Source: Lautropia dentalis (GTDB lineage Bacteria; Pseudomonadota; Gammaproteobacteria; Burkholderiales; Burkholderiaceae_E). Taken from it: a stretch of DNA of 64,000 nucleotides. Location: the NCBI RefSeq assembly GCF_003892345.1, contig NZ_RRUE01000002.1, positions 629,655 through 693,654 on the forward strand. The letters run 5' to 3'. Of this stretch, positions 27,881 through 34,949 are shown piece after piece; the stretch's first letter is position 1, and every line of letters starts with the position of its first letter. The notes under the pieces are model-generated. The model ran no database searches and was not told the origin of the DNA. It saw only the letters and a list, made by a program, of their open reading frames with translations. Position numbers and translations under genes: made by a program.

Positions 27881-29161
27881 ATGACAACGGTTGCAGTAGT
27901 CGGTTTGGGATATGTTGGCCTGCCTCTGGCCATCGAGTTTGGTAAGTACTTCGATACGGTCGGCTTCGACGTCTCGAAAGCAAAGGTTGCCCGTCTGCAA
28001 CAGCACAACGACGTGACCGGCGAGGTGGAGCGGGGCGATTTCGACCTGGCCACGAAGCTGGAGATCACGGATGACCCGAAAGAGATCGGCAAGGCCGACA
28101 TGGTGGTGGTGGCCGTCCCCACCCCGATCGATTCGGCCCGCCTGCCGGACTTCACCCCGCTGGTCTCGGCCAGCAAGATCGTCGGCGCCAACATGAAGAA
28201 GGGCGCCACGGTCATCTACGAATCCACCGTGTACCCCGGTGCCACCGAGGATGTCTGCATCCCCGTGCTGGAAGAGAACTCCGGCATGAAGTGGAAGACC
28301 GACTTCAACGTCGGCTACTCGCCCGAGCGGATCAACCCGGGTGACAAGCAGCACCGCCTGCCCACCATCGTCAAGGTCGTCTCCGGCGACACCGACGAGA
28401 CGCTCGAGAAGGTGGCGAAGCTGTACGAGCGCGTCATCACCGCCGGTGTGCACCGTGCCAGCAGCATCAAGGTGGCCGAGGCCGCCAAGGTGATCGAGAA
28501 CACCCAGCGCGACCTGAACATCGCCCTGATGAACGAGCTGGCCATCGTGTTCGACCGCATCGGCATCGACACGCTGGAAGTGCTCAAGGCCGCCGGCTCG
28601 AAGTGGAACTTCCTGCCGTTCCGCCCGGGTCTGGTGGGTGGCCACTGCATCGGCGTGGACCCGTACTACCTGACGCACAAGGCCCAGATGCTGGGCTATC
28701 ACCCCGAGGTGATCCTGGCTGGCCGTCGCATCAACGACAACATGGGCCAGTTCATTGCCGAGCAGACCGTCAAGATGCTGGCCCGTCAGGGTCTGCAGAC
28801 CGCTGGCCAGACCGTGATTGTGCTGGGTCTGACCTTCAAGGAGGATGTGCCCGATCTGCGCAACTCCAAGGTCATCGACGTGGTGCGCGAGCTGGAAGCC
28901 TATGGCATCAACGTGCTGATCCACGATCCGATTGCCGACAAGGAAGAGGCTCACGAAGAGTACGGTGTCGATCTGGTCGACTGGGACAAGCTGCCCAAGG
29001 CCAACGCCATCGTGGCTGCCGTGTCGCACCAGGCCTATCAGCAGCAGGGCCTGCCCGCGCTGCTCGACAAGCTGGTCGACAAGGGCGTGTTCATCGATGT
29101 CAAGAGCGCCTGGGATCCGGCCGAAGTCAAAAAGGCCGGCAAGGCCGTCTGGCGTCTGTGA
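27881..29161 (+). CDS. tviB: UDP-N-acetylglucosamine 6-dehydrogenase (TviB/WbpO type)
   Basis: The 426-aa UDP-sugar dehydrogenase has GLGYVG for NAD at residues 8-13, catalytic cysteine C256 in LVGGHCIGVDPYYL, the conserved STVYPGATE and NVGYSPERINPGDK, and LGLTFKEDVPDLRNSK in the C-terminal domain. It oxidises the C6 hydroxyl of a UDP-HexNAc to the uronate. The ATG at 27881 has ggaaag upstream and gives the family N-terminus; a TTG at 27857 would overlap the previous gene. It is 20 bp downstream of the sugar transferase, so the genes are likely co-transcribed. Confidence 0.93.
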   Translation: MTTVAVVGLGYVGLPLAIEFGKYFDTVGFDVSKAKVARLQQHNDVTGEVERGDFDLATKLEITDDPKEIGKADMVVVAVPTPIDSARLPDFTPLVSASKIVGANMKKGATVIYESTVYPGATEDVCIPVLEENSGMKWKTDFNVGYSPERINPGDKQHRLPTIVKVVSGDTDETLEKVAKLYERVITAGVHRASSIKVAEAAKVIENTQRDLNIALMNELAIVFDRIGIDTLEVLKAAGSKWNFLPFRPGLVGGHCIGVDPYYLTHKAQMLGYHPEVILAGRRINDNMGQFIAEQTVKMLARQGLQTAGQTVIVLGLTFKEDVPDLRNSKVIDVVRELEAYGINVLIHDPIADKEEAHEEYGVDLVDWDKLPKANAIVAAVSHQAYQQQGLPALLDKLVDKGVFIDVKSAWDPAEVKKAGKAVWRL

Positions 29162-29185
29162 TCGCCGCATGGTGATGTGACCAGA

Positions 29186-29209
29186 CCACCGCGACGGCCG
29201 TCGCGGTGG
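29186..29209 (+). terminator. 24-bp perfect palindrome after tviB
   Basis: The self-complementary arms ccaccgcgacgg and ccgtcgcggtgg begin 24 bp after the tviB stop codon. They would form a very GC-rich hairpin. There is no clear U-tract after it, so it may be a weak or Rho-assisted terminator or a 3'-end stabiliser. Confidence 0.55.
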
Positions 29210-29453
29210 GGCATCTGGAGAGAGCGCTGAATCGGGAGGGCCGCGTGCCCTGCATGGTTCGGCGCTTTTTGTTTCTGCCGCGCCAGCTGGTGGCTGTGTT
29301 GTGTTTGCTGTCCGGCCTGTGCTGCGCCCGGGGGCGTGGGCTGCGTGGCCTGTGCAGGCTGCGCGGGCGGCAGACTGTGGTGTGGGGGCGCCGTGGCCGC
29401 AGCAATGCGGGCGGCGTACCGTGGTTTTCTGTGTTCTCTGGGGGTTGACCGTC

Positions 29454-30422
29454 ATGGTGCCCATCGACATTCCGGCAGGCAGCGGCCGGCGGCTGGCTGC
29501 GCTGTATCACCCGCCCTCGGGGGCCGAGCGTGGCCGCGGGGTGCTGATCCTGAATCCGCTCGGACAGGAGGCGGTGCGGGCGCACCGGCTGCTGCGCGTG
29601 CTGGCCGACCGGTTGGCGCGCATGGGCGTGCATGTGCTGCGCTTCGATTTTCATGGGTGCGGCGATTCGTCCGGCGATGACCTGGACGGCGAGATGAAGG
29701 GCTGGCAGCTGGATGCGCTGGCTGCCCACCAGTGTCTGCGCCAGAAGGCCGGTACCGACGCGATTGGCTGGCTGGGCATCCGGCTTGGCTTTGCGGTGGG
29801 CTGGCAGGCTGCGCTGCGGTTTGGTGGACATGATGGCGCACCGGATACGGGGGCGCTGACCGGGGAAGCAACCGTGCCGGAGAGCCAGGCGACAGGCGGC
29901 CAGACCACGGACAGGCCGGTGAGCGGTGCTGGCCGCTCGCCTCGTAGCCGCGACACGCGCCTGGACATGCTGACCGAGGGGGCGCCACCCGACCGGCTGA
30001 TCGGCTGGGATCCGGTGGTGCAGGGACAGGCCTATCTGGACACGCTGTGGCAGGACCATCAGGCCGCGCTGCGTCTGGCCTTCAGCCTGCCGACGGTGCC
30101 GGATGCGCAGCTGAAGCGCCAGCAGGCTGAGGCCGACCTGTCGGAGGCGATGGGCTTTGCGCTGTCACCGCGGCTGGTACGGCACATCCGCAGGCTGGAC
30201 CGCCAGGACTGGTCCACGCTGCCCGTGCAGCACGTGGCGGCCCTGCAGGCCAACGGCGCGCTGCCGTGGCCGGAAGACCGCCGGCCGGCCGGCCTGACGC
30301 TGGTGCCAGTGGATGTGGATTTCGACTGGACCTCGGAAGAGGCGCTGAACACACCGCTGGTGCCGGATGCGGCACTGAAACGCCTGCTGCCGTGGCTGTC
30401 GGAGGGGGAGTTCCATGGCTGA
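29454..30422 (+). CDS. Alpha/beta-hydrolase-like protein resembling exosortase-associated hydrolase 2
   Basis: The start at 29454 (MVPIDIPAGSGRRLAALYHPP) gives 322 aa. The fold start is clear: RGVLILNPLGQEAVRAHR ... VLRFDFHGCGDSSGD. The nucleophile elbow reads GWLGIRLGFAVG, that is GIRLG with no serine or cysteine nucleophile. This matches the non-canonical elbow I recall for the exosortase-A-system hydrolase-2 group rather than random decay. A ~45-residue Gly/Thr/Pro-rich insertion (around residues 130-175) is unusual. It overlaps the next gene by 8 bp. The substrate is unknown; the group always sits beside EPS/PEP-CTERM genes. Confidence 0.65.
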   Translation: MVPIDIPAGSGRRLAALYHPPSGAERGRGVLILNPLGQEAVRAHRLLRVLADRLARMGVHVLRFDFHGCGDSSGDDLDGEMKGWQLDALAAHQCLRQKAGTDAIGWLGIRLGFAVGWQAALRFGGHDGAPDTGALTGEATVPESQATGGQTTDRPVSGAGRSPRSRDTRLDMLTEGAPPDRLIGWDPVVQGQAYLDTLWQDHQAALRLAFSLPTVPDAQLKRQQAEADLSEAMGFALSPRLVRHIRRLDRQDWSTLPVQHVAALQANGALPWPEDRRPAGLTLVPVDVDFDWTSEEALNTPLVPDAALKRLLPWLSEGEFHG

Positions 30423-31380
30423 GATGAACGGAGCAACGGAGAAACCGCAAGGGCAGGCGCGTCCGGAATCCCGGGCTGGTGCCACATCACCAGCAGCCAC
30501 GGTGTCACCGGGGTACTGCGAACGGCTGGTGCAGTTCGGGGCGGATGATCACCTGATCGGGACGCTGACGGAGCCGGCTGCTGGAGCATCGTGTGGCGTG
30601 ATCTTCCTGAACTCCGGCGTCATTCACCGCATCGGGCCGCACCGCGTGCATGTGAAGCTGGCGCGGGCAGTGGCCGAAGACGGGCTGCCGTCGCTGCGGC
30701 TGGACCTGACCGGACTGGGCGACAGCGGGCGCACCCGGGCCACCGATGGCATGCTGGCGCAGGTGAGCCGCGATATCCGCTCGGCCATCGATCTGCTGCA
30801 GGCGCAGACCGGGGTGCAGCGCGTGGTGCTGGCCGGTATCTGTTCGGGGGCCGAATACGGCTACCAGTATGCGCCGGACGATGACCGCGTGGCGGGGCTG
30901 GTGATGGTGGACGGCTACAGCTTTGCCAACCGGCGCACGCAGCTGCTGCGCTGGGGGCTGCGGCTGCGCACGCTGACCTGGCCGGTGCTGCGCAAGGCGG
31001 TGCTGGGCCGGCTGCAGCGGCTGCGCGAGGCGCGTGCAGAGGGTCACGGGGCCGTGCCCGAAACGCCGGTCGATTACGGCCTGCCGGTGGTGACGGTGAC
31101 GGACTTTGGCGAGGGGCTGGCCGCCCGGGTGCGCGCGGGCTGCCCCAGCTATCTGGTGTTCACCGGCAGCATCCTGCAGCGCTACAACCATGCCAGCCAG
31201 TTCGAGGACACGATGAAGGCCGCGCCGCTGGCGGCGGACGACCGTACTGCGCTGCGCGAGGGCGTGCAGTGTGACTTCCTGCCGGACATCGACCATACGA
31301 TGACGACGCTGCATGGCCAGCGCGTCTACATCGCGCGGGTGCGGGCCTGGTTGCAGAAGGTGACGAAGCAGGGAGGATGA
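30415..31380 (+). CDS. Alpha/beta-hydrolase resembling exosortase-associated hydrolase 1
   Basis: The 321-aa protein has the hydrolase core VIFLNSGVIHRIGPHRVHVKLARAVAEDG, SLRLDLTGLGDSGR and the elbow VVLAGICSGAEYGYQYA. The C-terminal catalytic-histidine region fits DFLPDIDHTMTTLHGQ. The elbow GICSG places a cysteine or serine near the nucleophile position. The order and overlap with the preceding hydrolase-2-like gene mimic the paired hydrolases of exosortase-linked EPS loci. No exosortase is visible in the window, so the pair may serve EPS itself. A second start codon (30424) is possible. Confidence 0.68.
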   Translation: MAEMNGATEKPQGQARPESRAGATSPAATVSPGYCERLVQFGADDHLIGTLTEPAAGASCGVIFLNSGVIHRIGPHRVHVKLARAVAEDGLPSLRLDLTGLGDSGRTRATDGMLAQVSRDIRSAIDLLQAQTGVQRVVLAGICSGAEYGYQYAPDDDRVAGLVMVDGYSFANRRTQLLRWGLRLRTLTWPVLRKAVLGRLQRLREARAEGHGAVPETPVDYGLPVVTVTDFGEGLAARVRAGCPSYLVFTGSILQRYNHASQFEDTMKAAPLAADDRTALREGVQCDFLPDIDHTMTTLHGQRVYIARVRAWLQKVTKQGG

Positions 31381-31651
31381 AGCCGGAACGGAAGGAAACA
31401 GGGAGGATGAAGCCGGGGGCAGCTGTCGTGATGACGCGGGGGTAACAAAGTCTTCATGACAGCGAGTACGATGGCGGGTCTTTCCGGCCGGGAGCGTCCC
31501 GTTGATGGTATTTTGCCCGCTGGGAGAGAAGGCCGGTCATGGTCTTCTCTGGAAGGGGCCGGCTGCTGCTGCGTAACCGTGGTGGGGCCGGCCCCTTGTC
31601 TTATGGTGTCCGGGAAACGACACCCACCTTCTGATGGAGTTCTGTGTATTC
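31381..31651. other. Intergenic region with GC-rich hairpin
   Basis: About 20 bp at the 3' end of the hydrolase gene (cagggaggatgaagccgg) is repeated at about 31400. Hairpin arms aaggggccggc (31553-31563) and gccggcccctt (31587-31597) lie about 55 bp before the YdcF-type gene. A similar layout precedes the paralogue at 32959, including a conserved ttgatggtat ... ttgcccg stretch about 40 bp before each hairpin. Confidence 0.6.
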
Positions 31652-32635
31652 ATGATCCTGCTGGGAGACGAGTCCGAGCTGCTGCTGCCCATGCCGGCCA
31701 GTCTCGTGCTGGTGTGGCTGGTTTTTGTCATCTGGAAAAGGCTCTGGCCCAATGCCAGAAAGCTGCGCTTTGCGGCCGGATCGCTGGTGGCGATGCTGTT
31801 CTATGCGCTGTCCACGCCGGCTGTGATCAATCTCGGTGTGCGGTGGCTGGAAGGACCGACACGTACGGTGGCACATCAGCTGGATGCCCTGGGGGTACCG
31901 CCTGCGCCGGTCGAGCGGCAGTCGATTTCTGAACGGCTGGCGGCAGCCGGGCAGTCTGCTGGCAGGTTGGGGGAGGGCGCAGTGGCACGGGCTGATATGG
32001 GTGCGCCGGTGATGCGTGGCAACATCGATGTCGGTGGCATGTGCATGCCGGCGGGGGATGTTGCCACGGTGACGCATGCCCTGCCAGCCAGCGGGCCGCT
32101 GCGTCCAAAGGCGGTGATCGTGCCGTCCAGTGGTGATTCGCCGCCCAATGGCAAGCAGGCACGGCTGGATCAGGATGGATATCACCGCCTGCGGGCTGGG
32201 ATCGAGGTTTGGCGGCGTACCGGGGGGCTGCTGTTCCTGATGGGGGGCGTGGGATCGGCGCCGGAATATGCGCTGTCGACCGACATGCGCCGGATGGCCC
32301 TGGATATGGGGGTACCAGCCTCGGCCATTCGTACCGTCTCTCACAGCCGGACCACCTGGGAGGATATCAACGGTGCGGCCCGCATCATGCGTGAGGAGGG
32401 GATGGACCCTGCCCGCGAGGTGCTGCTGGTAACCAGTGCGCTGCACATGCAGCGTTCACTGGCAGTAGCGCATTCGGTCGGTATCGAGCCAGTGCCGCTG
32501 TGCAGCGATTATGAGCAGCTCGATGCGCCCTCGCTGGAAACGTGGTTCCCGAACAATGGTGCCCCCTGGAAGGCGCGCGCCATGCTGCACGAGCTGATCG
32601 GGGTCTGGTACTACCGGCTGCGGGGCAGGGCCTGA
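31652..32635 (+). CDS. YdcF/ElyC-like DUF218 membrane protein, paralogue 1
   Basis: The start at 31652 (MILLGDESELLLPMPASLVLV) aligns exactly with the start of the tandem paralogue at 32959 and gives 327 aa. Two N-terminal hydrophobic segments anchor it in the inner membrane. The DUF218 domain spans ~155-320: KAVIVPSSGDSPP, LLFLMGGVGSAPEYALSTDM, TVSHSRTTWEDINGAARIM and VLLVTSALHMQRSLAVA. E. coli ElyC/YdcF relatives influence envelope and polyprenyl-carrier metabolism, so a link to EPS is plausible but unproven. An in-frame ATG at 31634 is less likely. Confidence 0.82.
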   Translation: MILLGDESELLLPMPASLVLVWLVFVIWKRLWPNARKLRFAAGSLVAMLFYALSTPAVINLGVRWLEGPTRTVAHQLDALGVPPAPVERQSISERLAAAGQSAGRLGEGAVARADMGAPVMRGNIDVGGMCMPAGDVATVTHALPASGPLRPKAVIVPSSGDSPPNGKQARLDQDGYHRLRAGIEVWRRTGGLLFLMGGVGSAPEYALSTDMRRMALDMGVPASAIRTVSHSRTTWEDINGAARIMREEGMDPAREVLLVTSALHMQRSLAVAHSVGIEPVPLCSDYEQLDAPSLETWFPNNGAPWKARAMLHELIGVWYYRLRGRA

Positions 32636-32958
32636 CGGACGCTTTGCGGAGTGAGTTCCGCAGCCGCTGCCGGACGCGGACGCCCGCCGGCCCGTGGATG
32701 TGATGCAGGGCGCGGGGCTGTGGCTGGCGCCGAAGGCACGCTCTGTATGTGCCCCGTGACAGGGGGTCGCAGGGGATTTTTTGCCTGTTGTAGCGCTATT
32801 GATGGTATGTTTGCCCGGATATTCTGGAGGGGCCGGTTGCTGCCGTGCACGCGGTAGCATCGGCCTTTTTCCGTTGGGCAGACAGGGGGCACGCCAGCAG
32901 GTGTGCCGGCCGGTCTGATCGGTCTGATGGCCAGTGATGATCAGGGAGTGGAGCGTCC
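32636..32958. other. Intergenic region between the YdcF paralogues
   Basis: A 323-bp gap that repeats the organisation of 31381-31651: a ttgatggtatg-ttgcccg stretch (near 32797-32818), then a hairpin, then the start codon. The resemblance suggests the tandem duplication included the promoter or leader. Confidence 0.5.
32833..32872 (+). terminator. Intrinsic terminator-like hairpin between YdcF paralogues
   Basis: The interrupted stem ggccg-ttgct-gccg pairs with cggtagcatcggcc around tgcacg and is followed by ttttt. It lies about 200 bp after the first paralogue and about 90 bp before the second, so it may end the first transcript or act as a leader attenuator of the second. Confidence 0.6.
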
Positions 32959-34647
32959 ATGTTTCTGGTGGGTGATGCGTCGGAATGGTTCCTGCCGATG
33001 CCGGTCAGTCTCGTCGTGGTGGGGCTGGTGTTTGCAATCTGGAAAAGGGCGGCTCCGCGCGCGAAGAAGCTGCGCCGGACCACGGGGCTGCTGGTGGCTG
33101 TGGCCTTCGTGGCGCTGTCCACGCCGGCCGTGATCAACCTGGGGGTGCAGTGGCTGGAAGGGCGTCCGATACCGGTGACGGCGCAGCTCGATGCGCTGGG
33201 GGCGCCGCCGGCACCGCTGCTGCGGCTGTCGGCCTCCGAGCGGCTGGCGCTGGGCTATCACGAACCGGATTTCGGCAATGTGGGTGATGGTGGCAATGTG
33301 CCGGGGCAGGTGCCGCTGGCTGCACCGCATGTGGTTCATGGCGGGCACGGGGACCAGGAGGGTCATGGGACGCCACCCGGGGCATTGGCCGGTGCTTCCG
33401 GGGGGGCAGACCGGGGGAGTGCACGGGGGAGTGCGGCCCGTCAGGCGGGTAACGCCGTTTCTTCACCTGCTGGCGTGGCCACGCAGGGCGATGCAGCGGC
33501 AGGACGCGCCGGTCAGCGCACGGGGGATCGGGGCGCGGCCGGGCACAAGGGGAAAAAGGGTGCGCCTGATGGCGCGGCTCGCCGTGACGGCAAGGGGGCG
33601 CGGCATGGTGAGCGCACGAAACAGGGCGGCCGCGGTACCCGGGGCCAGAAACAGGTGGCAGATGCCCGCACCAGCGTAAAGGGTAGCGGTGCGGCGAAGG
33701 CTGCGGCAGGTGCAAAAGGTACGAAGGGCGCAACGGGTACGAAGGGCGCGGCTGGTACGAAGGGCGCAATGGGTGAGAAGGTTGCTGCCGGCACGCGTGG
33801 TGCGGCTGGTGCCAGCGGTGCAGCCGGTACGCGAGTGGCCGCGGCCCAGGCGGCTGTATCCCTGTCGCAGGCTGCAGCTGCGCCGGCCCGGGCGGGTGCC
33901 TGGGGCGCACTGGCTGCGCGGGTAGAGCAGCCGGTGCCGGGGCTGAGTCTCAGCGGTGCGGTCATGGGCGCGCAGGAAGCGCTGGGTGATCTGGGGGCAG
34001 GGCCGGCTTCGGCCGTGGCCACCTTCACGCACATGCCCGACGTGAACGGCATGTGCATCCCGGCGGGTGATGTGGCGCTGGCCACGCAGGCGCTGCCGGC
34101 GAACGAGCCGTTGCGGATTCAGGCGGTGATCGTGCCATCCAGCGGGGCGGAAGCACCCAACGGCCGACAGGCCCGGCTGGACCAGGGCGGCTACATGCGG
34201 CTGCGGGCCGGTATCGAGGCCTGGCGCCGTACCGGGGGCCTGCTGCTGCTGATGGGCGGCATTGCATCGGCACCGGAATATGCGCTGTCGTCCGACATGC
34301 GCCGTGTGGCGCTGGACATGGGCGTGCCGGACGAGGCCATTCGTGTGGTGCCGATGAGCCGCACGACCTGGGAGGATATCCACGGTGCGGCCCGCATTCT
34401 GCACGAGGAAGGGCTCGACCCGAAAAAGGGTGTGCTGCTGGTGACCAGTGCGCTGCACATGCACCGCTCGATGGCGGTGGCCCGTTCGGTGGGGATCGAT
34501 CCGGTGCCGCTGTGCAGCGATTATCGCCAGCTGGAGGCGCCCACCTGGGCGGCCTGGTTCCCGAACAACGGGGCACCGTGGAATGCACGTGCCATGCTGC
34601 ACGAGCTGATGGGGGTGTGGTACTACCGGCTGCGGGGACGCGCTTGA
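32959..34647 (+). CDS. YdcF/ElyC-like DUF218 membrane protein, paralogue 2 with collagen-like insertion
   Basis: The 562-aa tandem paralogue is nearly collinear with the gene at 31652 at both ends (MFLVGDASEWFLPMP; final AMLHELMGVWYYRLRGRA). It carries an extra ~235 residues between the membrane anchor and the DUF218 domain (residues ~110-345). The insertion is Gly/Ala/Lys/Arg-rich with GTKGA-type repeats near residues 250-285, highly basic and surely unstructured. The DUF218 motifs are intact (AVIVPSSGAEAPNG, LLLLMGGIASAPEYALS, VLLVTSALHMHRSMAVA). A run of seven G at 33400-33406 lies in the insertion. A GGAG precedes the ATG. Confidence 0.82.
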   Translation: MFLVGDASEWFLPMPVSLVVVGLVFAIWKRAAPRAKKLRRTTGLLVAVAFVALSTPAVINLGVQWLEGRPIPVTAQLDALGAPPAPLLRLSASERLALGYHEPDFGNVGDGGNVPGQVPLAAPHVVHGGHGDQEGHGTPPGALAGASGGADRGSARGSAARQAGNAVSSPAGVATQGDAAAGRAGQRTGDRGAAGHKGKKGAPDGAARRDGKGARHGERTKQGGRGTRGQKQVADARTSVKGSGAAKAAAGAKGTKGATGTKGAAGTKGAMGEKVAAGTRGAAGASGAAGTRVAAAQAAVSLSQAAAAPARAGAWGALAARVEQPVPGLSLSGAVMGAQEALGDLGAGPASAVATFTHMPDVNGMCIPAGDVALATQALPANEPLRIQAVIVPSSGAEAPNGRQARLDQGGYMRLRAGIEAWRRTGGLLLLMGGIASAPEYALSSDMRRVALDMGVPDEAIRVVPMSRTTWEDIHGAARILHEEGLDPKKGVLLVTSALHMHRSMAVARSVGIDPVPLCSDYRQLEAPTWAAWFPNNGAPWNARAMLHELMGVWYYRLRGRA

Positions 34648-34763
34648 CTGTACTGACAGCGGGGAGCGCGTGACTGGGCTGACGTGACTTTCACGACGTG
34701 ACCTTCGCCGGGGGGCAGTGTTCGACGCGGTCGGCCGGCATCCCGGCCTGTCTGTGTGCTGGC

Positions 34764-34810
34764 ATGAAAATCGCCCGCTGCCGTTGATGAACGGGGCGGG
34801 CGATTTTCAT
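34764..34810. terminator. Bidirectional intrinsic terminator
   Basis: The perfect 14-bp arms atgaaaatcgcccg (34764-34777) and cgggcgattttcat (34797-34810) have a loop containing an additional short stem (ccgtt-gatg-aacgg). The A/T-rich stem bases give a U-run in either direction. It separates the rightward YdcF genes from the leftward lipoprotein array. Confidence 0.88.
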
Positions 34811-34900
34811 GGGGGGCGCTGGTATACGAATATGCCAGCGTTTGACGTCAGCGTTCGATGTCAGTGTTTTATGTTGGAGCGTTTGATGTCAGCGTTTGTG

Positions 34901-34935
34901 GCCATGCCATCCAGCCACGGGCCGGATGGCATGGC
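34901..34935 (-). terminator. Hairpin at the 3' end of the lipoprotein array
   Basis: Perfect 12-bp arms gccatgccatcc (34901-34912) and ggatggcatggc (34924-34935) lie 15 bp beyond the stop of the leftward lipoprotein gene. There is no strong U-tract. It probably works with the hairpin at 34764 as the end of the array transcript. Confidence 0.65.
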
Positions 34936-34949
34936 TGCTCACGGTCGCG

